A stretch of DNA of 64,000 bases from Cenococcum geophilum 1.58 (GCA_001692895.1 KV748197.1:67813-131812); one strand, 5' to 3'. Numbered from the stretch's first letter, positions 34,501 through 47,342 are shown. Made by a program: numbers and translations. The notes: generated from the sequence alone by a model not told the origin.

Positions 34501-37350
34501 TTATCTATTTAGATAATATCTTAATCTACTTAGAAGATAAGGATTAATACAAGCAACACGTCCGCGAAGTGCTGGAATGTTTAGATAATTAGGGCCTCTA
34601 CGCCAAGGCGTTAAAGTATATCTTTAATACTAAGCAGGTCGAGTTCCTGGGTTATATTATAACGCCTATAGGTGTAGTTATAGACCTAGTACAGGTGCAG
34701 ATAATCTAGGAGTGGCTGGAGCTAGAGAGTTACTAGAATGTTTAAGTATTCCTAGGCTTTGTTAATTTCTATAAGCGCTTCATTTATAACTACTTAGACG
34801 TCGCCTAATACCTATCTAACTATATTACGGAAGCTTCCTAAGACTTAACCTAAGGAGTAAAAAGCTTAAAGGCGGTAAGAAAAAAAACTAAGAAGGGACT
34901 AACTAAATGGTATAAGCTATAGTTATAGCCCGGAAAGGTTTAGAAGGCCTTTTAGAAACTTCGCGTAAAGTTCACGGAAGCTCTATTACTATAGCATTTC
35001 GACCCAGATTAGCCATTAATGATAATTACTAATATATTAAATTTTGCCCTTATTAGTATCCTACTACAACCTAATAGGTACCTAGATACTACCCAGCTCT
35101 ATTAAAAACTAGTAGCATTTTATAGCAGAAAATTTTAGGGACTTAAAGTTAGGTATTATACCTATAACAAGGAACTGCTAGCTATAGTTAACTGCTTTAA
35201 ATAGTGGCAACACTACCTTAAGCACGCAAGCTATACCACTTATATACTTTTAGATTACTATAATCTACGTTACTTTATAACTACAAAGGAGCTTATACCT
35301 TAACAAGCCAGATAGGTAGAGAAGCTTATATAATTTAATTTTAAGATTAAATATAAGCTAGGGGAAAACAACCCTACTAATAGACCGTTACAACGGCTAG
35401 ACTATACTAAAGGCTTTAAAATGGGAGAAGGAAAACAGATAATAGATATCTTACTCCCTATATTATAGAATAAGCTCCGGGTATAAGATACTTAAGTACC
35501 CATAGCTCTATATACTAAGTCTTAGGCGGTACAAGCCCTATTGGTTTCCACTAACGTTCCGGCTAGTATCCGGTCCGTTACTAATAAGGGTCCAAATATA
35601 CCTAAACAGGACGTCCCTAATATATTCTTAGAACCTAGTAATACACCATCCCTAATTACTAAGCTATCCCCTTAAACTAATAGCGAAGCTATAGAGCAAT
35701 CGGAACTCGGAGCCCTATAATAACTAAAGGACTTTAACCTCGTAGCGGCCTTCCTAACGTACGCGCATTAAAGAGTTATAAGATCTATAGTACTATCTAG
35801 TCTTATACTTGGAGTAGTATAAAATAAAATAGCTTTTACCCGGGAACTATCTAAAGGGTTAACGGATCTTATCCGTGAGGTACAATGGAGGGACGCTTCC
35901 TATGCTATTCTTAATGCGGAAGTAGACCGGAAATGTAATGGAAAGGAAGCTACTAGGCGCTACCATTAGGAACTAGACCCGATGGGCCTACTACGTAAAG
36001 GTAGTAAGGTTTGGGTACTATAAGAAGCAAATCTATAATAGAAGATTCTTATAAAGAATTACAATAATCCTCTAAGCGGCCACTATAGTCAAGCAAAGAC
36101 AGTAGAATTACTTTAGCGCAAATACTATTAGCTAAGGCTTAATTAGGAAGCAAAGGAGTATATCAGCCATTATAAGAAGTGTTAAGTATACAAGATCCGC
36201 AGGCATAAGCTATAGGGTCTACTTAAATTAGTTCCCCCCACTAGTAAGCTATAGCGATATTACGCTATAGACTTTATTACAGATCTTCTACTATCTAAAG
36301 ATAGCCAAGGACGAACATACAATTCGGTCCTTATACTTATTAATAGGTTTTTAAAGTACGTCTAATACCTTTCTGTTAATAAGACGATTAATATATAAGA
36401 GCTCGCCAACCTAATTAAGGAGAAATGCTTTCTTAAAGTAGATTAGCCACACTCTATTATTACTAATAGGGGTAGCATCTTTATAAGTTAGTACTAGTCG
36501 GATCTATACTTCCATTTAAAGATAGACCACTGTTATAGTATGGCTTTCTACCTATAAACGGATAGGTAAATAGAACGCTAGAACTAGGAACTAGAGTCTT
36601 ACCTACGGATATATTTAAACTACTAGCAAGATAACTAGTACGAGCTACTTCTATACGCGGAGTACGCTTATAATTTAAAGTAATATATATTGTATAAGTA
36701 TACACCAATCTAGATTGCCTATAGCGTCTAACTATTTAGGTTTAATAGTATACCTAATAATTACTAGCTAAGGCCGCATAATTAGTTATAAGATCCTACT
36801 AGGAAGTCTAAGGATATCTACTAAAGAGTATAAGGATACCTCTAGGAATGGGAGGAGTAATAAAAGCATATAAAGTAGAGCCTATAAGATGCCTAAGAGC
36901 AGTAGAGACTTTAGTATAACCGTAAGCACTAGGATAAGCATTTTAGAGTAGGCGATGAGGTTCTATTACGTTTAACGAATATTAAGACCTATTAACTATT
37001 AAAGAAGCTTAATATAAGATACCTAGGTCCCTTTTAAATTAAGAAATAAATTAGTAAGCTAGCCTACCGTCTCTAGCTACCCCCATCTATAGCCTATATA
37101 TATTTAGTGTTTTATATAAACCTACTAGAGCTATAGTATAGACCACCGCCGGAAAAGAACTTCCGTCTAGGCCTAATTAAACACCCTAAGGTAGTGGGCG
37201 AGCGGTATAAGGTTAAAGCTATACTATGCCATAAATCTATTAAGAATAAGCTTTAATTTAAAGTTAAATGGCTAGGCTAGCCCACTAAGGACTCTGTATA
37301 GGAACTAGAGGATTACCTTAATTATTATAAAGATATTCTAAAAGAATATT
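31560..37350 (+). pseudogene. gag-pol of gypsy element B, degenerate
   Basis: Reverse transcriptase is well preserved in outline at 34060-34830: SPLGILILFILK, KTAFKT*YGYFKYLVIPFGL (normally TAFRTRYGHFEYLVMPFGL), the active site YLDNILIYLED at about 34505-34540 (normally FLDDILVYS), and FLGYIIT. Integrase is read at about 36080-36740 (YAIDFITDLL, ITNRGSIF). A chromodomain with FKVKWLG..TKDSV*ELEDY follows near 37255-37320. The gag part at 31560-32800 is poorly preserved. All stops are TAA/TAG. Confidence 0.75.
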
Positions 37351-37699
37351 AGGATTAAGGTTCACAATCTATAAATCGCAGAAAGCGCTTTAATACTATG
37401 GTGTTATCGCAACCTATAAAGAAAGCTTGTAGTAGGCCGTAAAAGGCCCTAAAGAGTAAATAGGTTAAATTGGATATAGTACGGACAAGCTCCGGAAACT
37501 ATAGGGATAGGGCTATAGATTAAGGCAGGACAGGTCCTTAGCCTTTTTACGTACATAGTATATAGAGTTAATAGGGCATTTTGCTAGAATTGCATTCCTA
37601 TTTATAAATCTATATTAGGAATATAGTTCCTAGGGCTTCTAAGCCCTTTCCGAAAGCCTTATAAGGCCTTTCCAAGCACCTAATTAAGGTCCTTAATTG

Positions 37700-38610
37700 C
37701 TACTATATATAAGAACAAATCCCAAAAGTCTAAACCACAAATGCCTAATCTAAAAAGCCACTATGCCTCATTATCAGGAGTAGGATCGGTATCTATTGGG
37801 CTACTAAGTAATGGCTAACAAGAATAGAATCTAGATCCCTTAGTAGGCGTATAAGTAGGCATAAAAACAGGGGCAGGATAATGAGGTGTAGATGGAGCAG
37901 AGACTCTTAAACGCTTAATACTAATATTAGGTCCAAACTAATACTAACGAAGCTCTTATAGCGTAAGCTTATAGTTAATAAAGATACGCTTAAGCCTAGA
38001 ATAAACAGAGACGTTAGCTGGCTGGTATAGTCTAGAACCACCAAGACCTTACTATAGCAACTATTAGTTACCTATCCGCTAGGTACCTAAAGGGTAACCT
38101 ACCTAATACCGCATTATGTTATACTCTTTTAAAACTTAACGCGTATGCGTAAACTCCTTCCTGTAGTAGACAGTAACCTTCTTCTTATTACCCCTATCCC
38201 TTACCCTATCCTCAGTATACCAACCTTACTCTCGTATTAGGCGTTACTGGCTAGCTTACTAGGAATTATAGGTAGTGTAGATAGCCGTAGCATAGTCTCG
38301 AATTCGGCTAAGTTATTTAGTATTTACGCTGGAATAAGAGAGAGCCTAGGCGATGTAGTAGTTAAGGATATTAAAGGAACGTCGCCACTTAGGCCCAGGC
38401 TATTAAAGCTTAAAGTTAGCAATGGAAATCTATTAAGGATAGAAAAACTTACCTTAACGTAACTGCCGCTCTTAGTACGCATATATCGATTATAAGGACT
38501 AAAGGTATTAGATCTAACGCAGTGCGTCTTATTATAAGCCTCTAGAATCCTATTATTAGATTTCTGGTCTTTTAAAGACGTATAGGCAAAATTATTTAGG
38601 TAGGACTAGC
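37700..38610 (-). pseudogene. Antisense spliced reading frame between pol and 3' LTR of gypsy element B
   Basis: On the minus strand one frame is stop-free for about 50 codons (NKTHCVRSNTFSPYNRYMRT, SGSYVK). It reaches a canonical fungal intron at 38452-38400 (GTAAGT, branch GCTAAC, TAG; 53 bp) and continues in phase as PGPKWRRSFNILNYYIA. It then runs for about 230 codons in which every stop is TAA/TAG and fits Gln. No start codon was found upstream of RYMRT and the stop is not certain. No family is recognised. The antisense frame in element E is similarly placed, but its sequence looks different. Confidence 0.5.
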
Positions 38611-39751
38611 ACTAGTTGCAAGTTAGTGGAGGTTAGGGTTCTATATACAAAGGCAAGGCTAGGATACGCTATAGAATCTACTTAAAAGAGCAGTTAGTAG
38701 GAGAACGAAGAGGTATATTAAATTATTAATGAAAAAGAAGAAAATCTTAATAATATATCGAAGATACGTCTAAAATTGGACGACGGTTAATGGCAAGAAG
38801 TAAGGTGTTTAAGAAAAGGAGTAGCTCAATAAGTAAGGTGTCTTTATACTTTACCTTCTAATACCCTTTTAGTAAATAGCCGCAACCTTGCCGATATAAC
38901 TCCGTTATAATAGCGTTATTTAAAAGGAAGGAAACACGCGTATAAGTTATTTAACTATTACTTCCTTATAAAAACTAACTACGCGGCGAGGGGAAGGCAA
39001 TTAAGACGTTAAATTAAAGACGTATATAGGTTAAATTAGACCTAAAATGATACTATAGTATTAAAGAACAATGTTATAGACGTTCTTGACAATTGTATAA
39101 TAGCTACAATTGCTATTACAAAATGTCCCTAGTTGCTAGGCAGTGAAGCTACGCCAAATATACAGCATAGGACTACTAGATTTAAAAGCATATACACCAA
39201 ATCTTAAAAGATAAGTCTCTTTAACTAACTAATTAATACCTTAACCGTATCTAATAGCCTAAGGGCAAATGTAGGAGTAATGCGTTAGTGACGCAGAGGA
39301 TTATAAGAAAAGGATTATAAGAAAGAATTATAGACTATATCTTAGTAGTTAAAGACGACGGCAAGCTAAGGCTCTATACGTTAAATCCCATACCAAAAGG
39401 TTCTACGGAACTATACTAGAACACTAAATTACCTATAATACTTGTAATTAATTACAGACTGGCATAAAGGCTTAGAAGCAGAGTTGCATAAAAATCCCTA
39501 TATTAGCCTAGGTAGTTACTAGTATACTTCTAGTAGGCTTCTAATAGGTCTCCTAGCAATCCTTACATCTTTTCTCCAGTTATATTTTTTCCTTATTAAG
39601 GTTTTTTAGGAGTTTAAAGCAGGGGTTAGATAGATAGATAATATATAGCGGCATACCAACACCTCTCTAATATCTCTCTAAACCTCTTCTGGGACAAGCC
39701 CTTATAATCTCCCTACTACAAGGTAATGGCGATCGGGGGCCGACTGTAAGA

Positions 39752-39764
39752 AGGGGGGGGGGGG
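39752..39764 (+). other. Polypurine tract (G-run) of element B
   Basis: A run of consecutive G, preceded by AGAA, ends three bases before the 3' LTR (TAA then the LTR start). Such tracts prime plus-strand DNA synthesis in LTR retrotransposons. Confidence 0.7.
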
Positions 39765-39767
39765 TAA

Positions 39768-39982
39768 TATAAGGGATATTATTGCGGACACCTTAGGTTG
39801 CCCTTAGGATAACCCCTAAACGCCCCTTAGATAGTTACCGGTCACGTGCTAGCGGCACGTGCCCGTAGTATATAGTCTCCACGATCCCAGAGGCCTTACC
39901 TCCTTAAGGATTCGTCTCTCTTACTAATCTATCCTGTTCCAATCGTGTCCTTATAGCCCCCTATCTATAAGATCCCCTTATA
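39768..39982 (+). repeat. 3' LTR of gypsy element B
   Basis: 215 bp matching 31050-31264. It begins TATAAGGG and ends CCTTATA through RIP-type transitions. Confidence 0.9.
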
Positions 39983-40180
39983 ATAACTTAAACTAGACTT
40001 CTAGTAGATAGATATTAAAGAGTAAAAGAATAGAAATAAATTATAAATAGGATAATAATAGGCGCTAGGGTTTCTTATAGTCTTTTCTATCTTCTTACTA
40101 CCTAATAGTTATTAGCAACTTAGTATTTTACTAAAAAGTAGTAAACCCCTAGTTTAGAGGCTTATAAACTACTAGTATAT
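39983..40180 (+). mobile_element. LINE 3' UTR remnant, left part
   Basis: From 39988 the sequence aligns by eye with the 3' UTR of the LINE-type retroposon at about 13275-13476 (for example GATATTA.AGAG.AAAAG.A, AGAAATAAATT, TATAAACTACTAG), with RIP-type differences. It breaks at 40180, and the next part of the same UTR resumes at 47695. Confidence 0.65.
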
Positions 40181-40194
40181 TATAAGGGATATTA
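40181..40194 (+). repeat. First 14 bp of a plus-oriented B-type LTR (continues at 47343)
   Basis: TATAAGGGATATTA is the start of the element B LTR after one RIP transition. The LTR is split here by a solo LTR and continues at 47343. The LINE sequence just outside ends TATAT, repeated at 47695-47699. Confidence 0.6.
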
Positions 40195-40330
40195 TATTAG
40201 TAGGGGGGGGGGTACTTAGGCAGTCTCTTTAAGCTTAGCGATATATCACGTAATAGCGCGCGGGCTATCATGTAGATATCTTCTCGGGGTCTTTAAGCCC
40301 CTAAGATTCTTCCTTATAGAGCATTATATA

Positions 40331-40517
40331 TATCACAGTGCTGCAATAAAGTAGACTGAATAACTACGTTGTGGTATAAAGAGGGGAAGAAGGTGGAAAG
40401 GGGGTATTGTATATAAATAGTAGGGCCAGCCGCCAAGTCGCTAGTAGTAGGCTAGCTAACAGTAGGGAATAGTACAAGACAGTATGAAACAGTATACGTT
40501 AGGTCAGTACCGTAGCA
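40331..40517 (-). repeat. 3' LTR of gypsy element C
   Basis: 187 bp. On the plus strand it reads TATCACAGTGCTGCAAT...CCGTAGCA, RIP-type variants of TGTCAC...GTGACA. It is related to the LTR of element A. Confidence 0.9.
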
Positions 40518-40648
40518 GTACTCCTCTCCCCTAGACGGTTTGGTCCCTAAACTAAATAGATAACTTAAAAATAGGCAGTATACGGGGTTGCCTATTTTTT
40601 ACCGCAAAGATATTAGTTCCGCTTACCGCCCTTAACCAAGCTAATGGC

Positions 40649-40796
40649 GATTTTCTATATCGGGCATGGAAAATCCTAATTAGTTAGTTTAGTAAGTAAG
40701 GTTGGTAGAACTCTATACCGCCACCCAAATCGGTCCGTGTGGCGTTTCTTAGCAAAAATTTGGCCAATTAGATAACTTTAACCGCTGGTTAAAGTT
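40649..40796 (-). repeat. Two-hairpin module of gypsy element C
   Basis: Hairpin 1 (AACTTTAACC...GGTTAAAGTT) at 40774-40796. Hairpin 2 (GATTTTCTATAT...GGAAAATC) at 40649-40674, partly unpaired. Between them a CTAATTGG motif follows hairpin 1 and CTAACTAATTAG precedes hairpin 2 on the minus strand. Same order and distance to the 3' LTR as in element A. Confidence 0.75.
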
Positions 40797-40929
40797 TTAT
40801 AACATCTTAACTACCACAAATTTTAATGCGGTAGTCGGCCGCGACCTTAGCGTGACTTTTCCTTATCTTATACCCAGTCTGGGGGTCCTAGCTTCTTTGG
40901 GTGTTGCTTATAAAAGCGCTATACAGCTT

Positions 40930-43900
40930 ATTCGCAACCCTTTAGGTCTTCCTCTAGCTGCTAGGTTATATCCTTGTAATATTTCCATTTAATCTTATAA
41001 GTTAGGCCCTAGGGGTCTTTGTTATATACATTAAGGATTTTCTTAAACTCCTATTTATCTTCTATGTTGCCGTCATTATCTCTCTCTACCACTCGTCCTT
41101 ATATATTATAGCGCTCTACGGTATTAATATTTGCTTAGCTAGGGATCTCTTTAGTAGCCTAGAGACGGACCTTAGATGTATAAAAGAATTTATTTACTCG
41201 GATGTGGTCTAGGAGGTCTACTACAACTACCCCTTAGTATACTACGAGTACGGGGTACAGGCCGTCCCATTTATCGTCCCATTTCTTCTTAGGTCTATTT
41301 ATCTTTATATTTTCTAAGCTAACTATAACTATATTACCTTCGTAGAATAACGTGCTCTTATCCCTACGGGTATTAGCATTATCTTTATAGTATTACTATA
41401 AAATCCAGGCTAGGGCCTTAAGCTATATTAATATCCGCTTAAAGCGGTTGGCTATAGAGTCTACGCAAAAGAACTCCTTCTTTACTTATGCTAATAGTGT
41501 TAGTAGGTGGGGGCCAGCAGGCTTAATTCCAAGGCGAGGGTTAAAGCCATAGTTTGCAAAAAATGGGGAGATGCCTATGCTCTTGTTAACTTAGTTATTT
41601 ATAGCAAACTCGGCGAGCGGTAGATAGTTAACCTAGTTATCCTATATAAAGCTAACAAAAGCACAAAGGTATTTATTTACGGCGGCGTTAATAATTTTGG
41701 TTTAGCCGTCCATTTTTAGGTACTAGGCTAAGCTTAGTTATAAGGTTATCTTAAGGCGTTTACTTAGTCGTCGCCAGAAGTCGCTAATAAATTATATACT
41801 ATAATCGGAGATAATTATACTTAGTGTACTGTAGAGCTTATATACGTTATTAACAAAGCTATTAACTAACTCCTCTATTAAGAGTCCTATTACTAGAACG
41901 AGGTATTATATTTTAGTTAGGCGGTCTATAATAATAAGAATATGTTCATATACCTTGCCGTAGCGTTAGCATACTAGCAGCGTTATAATATAGTTAATTA
42001 AGATATCGGTCTATAGGCGGGTAGGTAATTTTAATAGCTTTAGGAAACCGGGCGGGGTAGAATAGGGGGTCTTAGTGCGAAAGTATAGGGCATAGTCTTT
42101 AATAAAGGTAGCCATAAACTGGGAGATTCCTAGCTACTAGTATATTCGGTTTAAGAGGTTAAGAGTTTTAACCTAGCTAAGGTAACTAACGGGGCCGCTA
42201 CTATAAGAGTAATAGGTAACTTCTAGGCGGAGGTCTAGGGCGTTAGGGATGAAGAGACGTTAGTAGAAGTAGATCTATCCGTTAATAATACTGCATTCTA
42301 ACTTATTACAACGGAGTAATTTCCTAATTTTCTTTAGCTAATAGCGAGCTTTCCAATTATATAGGGCTGCTACTATATCTCTTGCGAGTTTGTTCTCCTG
42401 GTATTTTAGCCAAATTAACTTATCTAGTAACTTTTTGGCTATTTTAGGGTCTAGAGCGGCTATAAACTCCGCGTTATTAGAGTTACGGGACTTATATAGT
42501 AATTCTTTTAAGATTATAGGGTTAACTTTCTAGGGCGGTATAATAACTTAGGCTTAGTAGCGGAGGCGTTTATTATTAGCGTCCTTAGGCCTTATTCCTA
42601 GTAGCTAGCTTAGGGCATTAGAGAGTATAGCTTTACTATTAGGTCTATATATAATTATAAAGTTAAACTATAAAAGAAACTCTACCTACTAGACTTGGCG
42701 CTAGTTTAGCTACTTAGTAGTTATAAACGTCTGTAGGTTCTTATAGTCGGTGATAATTTTAAACGGCTCCTTAGTCCCTTATAGCTTAGGACGCTATTTC
42801 TCTAAAGCCTTAATAATAGCTAGGAGTTCTTTGTTATAAATCTCGTAGTTATATTCTAGCGCGAAGTACTTTATAGAGAAGAATATAACCGGTTTTAATT
42901 TTCCGTTATTATTATACTAGGAAAGGACTCCGCCAGAAGCCTAATTTAATGCGTTTATCTCTACCACTATTTTCTTTATATAGTTATAGTATGCTAGTAC
43001 TAGTGCTAAAGTAAAGGCTCCCTTAAGGGCCTTAAACAATTTGGCTTATTCTAATCCCTATAGCTATCTAATATCCTTCTTTAGAAGTTTTGTTATAGGT
43101 ATAGCAATAGTAAAGTAGCCTTAAATAAATCGTTAGTAGAAGTTCGCGAAGCTGAGAAATTATTATAGTTCTTTAATTAATGTCGGGTTCTTCTATTTCT
43201 ATAAGGCCTATATCTTCTTAGGGTCTATAGTTATACCATTAGTTAAGATAATTAAGCCGAGGTATTTTATTTTAGTAGAGTAGAACTTAGACTTATTAAT
43301 ATTAATCTAAAGTCTAGTATTACTAAGTCTTTAGATGACTTCATTTATATACTTAGTATACTCGGCGCGTGTTTTAGAAAAGACAAGAACATCATTAAGG
43401 TAGGCAGTGCAGTAGTTGTTAAGGGCGTTATATAGAACATGGTTAATATAGTTCTAAAACATAGCGGGTGCGTTATAGAGGCTAAATAGTATAATTAGTA
43501 TCTTATAGAGTCCGAACTGGGTAATAAATGCTATAAGCTACTTATAGCCCTCTATAATCCAGATCCAGTTAAACGCAGTAATTACATTAAGTTTAGTAAA
43601 ATACTTGGCGCTATAAAGTGCGTCAAGTATCTCGCGGATTAGTGGCAGTGGGTATTAATTCTTAATAGTGACTGTGTTTAGGCCTCGGTAGTTATAGTAG
43701 ATTTATATACCGCCGCCAGGCTTAGCAGCAAGGAGGAGTAGTACGGCAGCTGGTAAGGTCGATTTATGGATAAAACCCTTATCCAGTATCTTATTAATCC
43801 ACTTCTTTATATACCTAAGTTTAGCAGGTAAGAGTGGTCTATTTTTATAGTATAGGGCCTAGTTTCCAGGGGTGATCTTAATTTTATAGTCCCATGGTTA

Positions 43901-45690
43901 GTAAGGGGGCAGCTTATCTACGTTCTTAGGGAGGAAGTGCTTAATATATTTACTAAACTCCTTTAGTAGGCGTTGTAGAATATCTTTGCGGGTTAATCCT
44001 GGTTTACCTTTTAGGAATTTTTTAATATTAGTGTCGACTATCTTCCGACGTAAAAGCTTGGGTTTAGTTTTTAGATTTATCTTAAGGAAGTTATAGAAAT
44101 AGGGGGGGAGCGCTTTACGGGCTTCCTTTATTATATAGTCGCCTTCTACTAGCTAGCGGAAAGACCTTTCTAATAGGTTTGGTACTTCTATTAGGCCTAT
44201 AGGCAGCTCTTTAAGCAGCTGTTAGTGCTTATCTTATTTAACTAGTTTTACTAACTCCGCTATATGGATCCTTATTACCTTTATGTCTTTTTATTTATAG
44301 AACTAGGTAAAATTAATAGCACAAGTGCATTTAATATCGTCTAGGTTAGGGCATATCTAGCTCTCCGGTGCTACGGCTAGGCTAGTATAGCTTAGTCGGC
44401 CCAGGGGGGCGGAAATAAGGCGGTGGCCCTATACGGTACGCGCGGGAGATAGGTATAAGGTTAGGCGTTACGGTAGCGCGGTTTCTATTATCTGGGTCTC
44501 AATAGTTCTATAGCCAGTCCTTGCTATAACGCGAGCTGTAGTATGCGTATATGGCATAGAGCTTAGTTCTAGGTATCGGGCTAGGCGGCCGGGGTTTAAA
44601 TAGTGCCTAGGTTAGGGTTAGTTTCTTAGTAGTAGCGGCGCGAAGCGGACCTTCTTCCTTGGTCTCGGCAGGGCTGGCTAGCCCATTATTTTAGTCTTAA
44701 GTACTAGGTTAGTCTAGTCTTCTACTATCTCGTTTCTTTGCAGCTATATAGGCTCCCCTTTATTAGGAACGTCTTCTACTATCTTGTTTCTTTGCAGCTA
44801 TATAGGCTCCCCTTTATCAGGAACGTCTTCTACTATTAGGGCTTTATATATAGTCCTAGGCACTAGGCTTAGTAGTACTAAGTGTCTATATAGGGCGTCC
44901 CTACTAACGTCGGCTATCCCCTATAGGAGGTAGTGCCTAGAGTAGTAGTCTAAGTTAAAGCGGATCTTAAGTTTCCTAAAGCTGGGACGGGGCTCGTGCT
45001 TTTAAAGCTAGGGCATACCTAGGATAATTAGGGTAGTGGGCGAGAGTTTAGTAATAAAAAAGAGTATGGCTTTAATATAGAGGCTGATTGATATTTAGGC
45101 GGTGAAGTAGTCCGTAATAAGTGAAGTTAGGATGCTATTTGCAAGGCATAGTAGCCTAGGTGCTAGCAGCTTCTTAATTATAACGTTATACTTTCTTATA
45201 ATAGACTCTGCGTTGGTAAATGCTATTGCAGTATTACTAGAGTCTACTAGGCTTACTATATTAATATAAACTTAGGGGTATAGGTTACGTAATAAGGAGA
45301 GTTAGGTTTAAATAAGAATTAATTTCTTATTACTGTTTGCTAATCTAAGATTAAGTGGCAGTTTACTAATAAAAAGGACTAATTAATCTAGTAATAGGGA
45401 CCTAATCTTCTCGTCTTCCTCCTTATATGGTTTAGACCCTTAGGCGCAACTTAGTCTAAGGGTCTACCTTTTAATAACTGGGGTACGGGGCTGTCTTAGC
45501 AGGGCGGTCCAGTGTCCGTCTAGCTAGCGGTGTCTATCTCTATTTCGGTCGGGGTATAGGAAGATAATACCTTGCTAACGACGTGGCTGTGTTCGTATTT
45601 GCTAGCGCAAAGTCACTAATACTAGGCGTTATTAACGGGTTAGGCTCCTATATAGGGCATAGTTTAGAGTAACTAAGCCGTAGGGTTAAA
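40930..45690 (-). pseudogene. pol of gypsy element C (protease, reverse transcriptase, RNase H, integrase, chromodomain), degenerate
   Basis: The reverse transcriptase catalytic motif is read on the minus strand at about 43405-43370 as AYLNDVLVFSK (normally AYLDDVLVFSK), followed by YLGLIIL. The surrounding FAD-less polymerase fold order (protease about 45200-44900, RT about 43980-43200, RNase H about 42960-42650, integrase about 42100-41100) is that of gypsy elements, with a short C-terminal tail before 40930. Stops are frequent and all TAA/TAG. No intact product. Confidence 0.7.
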
Positions 45691-45699
45691 GGGGGGGGG

Positions 45700-46923
45700 T
45701 TGTCCGCCGCGGCTATAATAGGCTCCGCGGTCGCCGCGTCTATAATAGACTCCACAGTCGCCGCGTCCGCGGTTATTTATTTGCGTTGTTTAATGGGGTG
45801 GTATTAGGACTAGGTTTGCTATCTTAGTAGGGTTATAGGTATCCTTTTAATGGCCGGGCAGGCTATAGGTAAGGTATAGTCTATTATTAACGCGGCGCTT
45901 ACGCTCCGTGTTTAAGATTTTATTAAGGTCTATAGGTTCTCTAGTTACTGCTAGGGTTAGGGTTAATATAGGGGCAGGGGCTTAGGTAGGTAGGCGGTAG
46001 TTAGCATTCTTCTTAAGGTTAGCTTAGTGTATATAGTTCGCGAGGTTCTTAGCAAATACATCTATCTACTTACTCTAACCTATATAATCGCTGTTATTAA
46101 TTTTATAGGCCAGTCCAAGTACCAGCTCTTCCATCTTTAGAGAGATGAACTTTTAGAGTAGGTCCACCTTCTATTCGTCTGTTTTCTTAGCGCAGACTAT
46201 TAGCTTATTAAGCTCTCCCTTTTAGGACTAGTAATTACGCTCGCCTTAGGGGAAATAGTTAAGCTTATTCTTTGCGACCTAGGTTATATTAAGGACCTTA
46301 TAGTAGGCAGTAAGGTCTTTAAGTATATCTTCCTTAGTAGGCCATTTCTACGCAGATATATTGTTTAGGTTCTCGTGTATAAGCTCTAGGCCCTATTTAA
46401 TAAACTTATAGGCCTTATCCTCTAGTATATCCAAGATGTAAAGGATCTAGAACTAAACTATATTAAAGTAGTCCCAGTCCCGGTTAAAGACTCCCTTAAT
46501 CTTAATATACTAGGTTTTAAAATTAGCTTATCGTTCTAGCGGGGTACCTTTTCCGCTAAATATTAGCGGGTCTTTAGATCTCCGTTTTTTCTGCTAGGTT
46601 ACTACCGTTATTATAGGGGTTAATTATTTTAGAATGGTAATAGTCTCTACCTAGAAGTTAATAGTTCCTATTTAGGAAGCAATAAAGGCACTAAGGTTTT
46701 TGTTGGCTTTCTTATTGGCGGTGTTTATATTATACATACACTATAGTCCTACTTTAATATTATTAAGAAACTTATTAGTATAGTTAATAAGGGTAAGATA
46801 AGCTTTGCTAGGCTTAAAGGTCTTAGGGTATAGTAGAAAGCGGCAGATTGTCTACGCGATATTAAGGTATATCTTTATAAATAGGTCTGCGAAAACATCA
46901 TAGGGGTTCTAAGTTTCGGCCAT
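45700..46923 (-). pseudogene. gag of gypsy element C, degenerate
   Basis: A minus-strand ATG at 46923-46921 starts MAET*NPYDVFADLFIKIYL, where the stop fits a mutated Trp codon. Further on the frame reads FKTQYIKIKGVFNRDWDYF and VAKNKLNYFPQGERNYQS, homologous to the element A gag. These are capsid-like sequences with TAA/TAG interruptions. The 3' limit is approximate. Confidence 0.65.
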
Positions 46924-47112
46924 TTCGGCGTCGTTAGTGTCGCCTATCTAGGCGCTAGGTAAAAACTAAGGATTATTCTAGAACTATACTAGGGACGTAT
47001 TAGTTTCAGCAGAGGCGCGCGTAAGTCGCGATTACTCTAGGGTAAAGGTTAATTAGCTAGGGTACAGGGAATTAGTAATTACAATGGGGCGCAAATTAAA
47101 GATACCACAAAC

Positions 47113-47299
47113 TGTCATAGTGCTGCAATAAAGTAGACTAAATAACTACGTTGTGGTATAAAGAGGGGAAGAAGGTGGAAAGGGGGTATTGTATATAAAT
47201 AGTAGGGCCGGCCGCCAAGTCGCTAGTGGTGGGCCAGCTAACAGTAGGGAACAGTACGAGATAGTATGAAACAGTATGCGTCAGGTTAGTGCCGTGACA
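47113..47299 (-). repeat. 5' LTR of gypsy element C
   Basis: 187 bp, TGTCATAGTGCTGC...GCCGTGACA on the plus strand. Just inside it, the minus strand reads GTTTGTGGTATC, as in element A. Confidence 0.9.
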
Positions 47300-47342
47300 A
47301 TATATATCATTCTTATTAGCCTACTCAACGTCTAATATATTA

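Larger units (their letters stand above)
31050..39982 (+). mobile_element. Ty3/gypsy LTR retrotransposon B with antisense frame
   Basis: LTRs of 215 bp at 31050-31264 and 39768-39982 (TGTAAGGGATATT...CCCCTTACA). Flanks are GTAAC (31045-31049) and ATAAC (39983-39987), one RIP-type mismatch. The element is 8.93 kb, unusually long because about 2.4 kb lie between the chromodomain and the 3' LTR. A G-run polypurine tract (39752-39764) abuts the 3' LTR. The primer-binding region and the tract (G-run then TAAT) resemble those of element E, so B and E are probably one lineage. Ambiguous bases occur at 34235-34283. Confidence 0.88.
40331..47299 (-). mobile_element. Ty3/gypsy LTR retrotransposon C (same lineage as A)
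   Basis: LTRs of 187 bp at 40331-40517 and 47113-47299, flanked by ATATA on both sides (40326-40330, 47300-47304). Coding is on the minus strand. Total length is 6.97 kb with no internal insertion. The inner end of the 3' LTR shows GTAC plus a pyrimidine run (40518-40531), the complement of the GGGGAGAGGAGTAC polypurine tract. It is less RIP-mutated than A. The two-hairpin module is at 40649-40796. Confidence 0.9.
40195..47337. mobile_element. Solo LTR (TGTTAG...CTAACA type), itself split by gypsy element C
   Basis: Starts TATTAGTAGGGG, ends AACGTCTAATA, and is flanked by TATTA on both sides (40190-40194, 47338-47342). After removing element C it is about 170 bp. The 5-bp duplication and TA-TTAG/CTAA-TA ends fit an LTR, but no sister copy is in the window, so the family is open. 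Confidence 0.6.
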
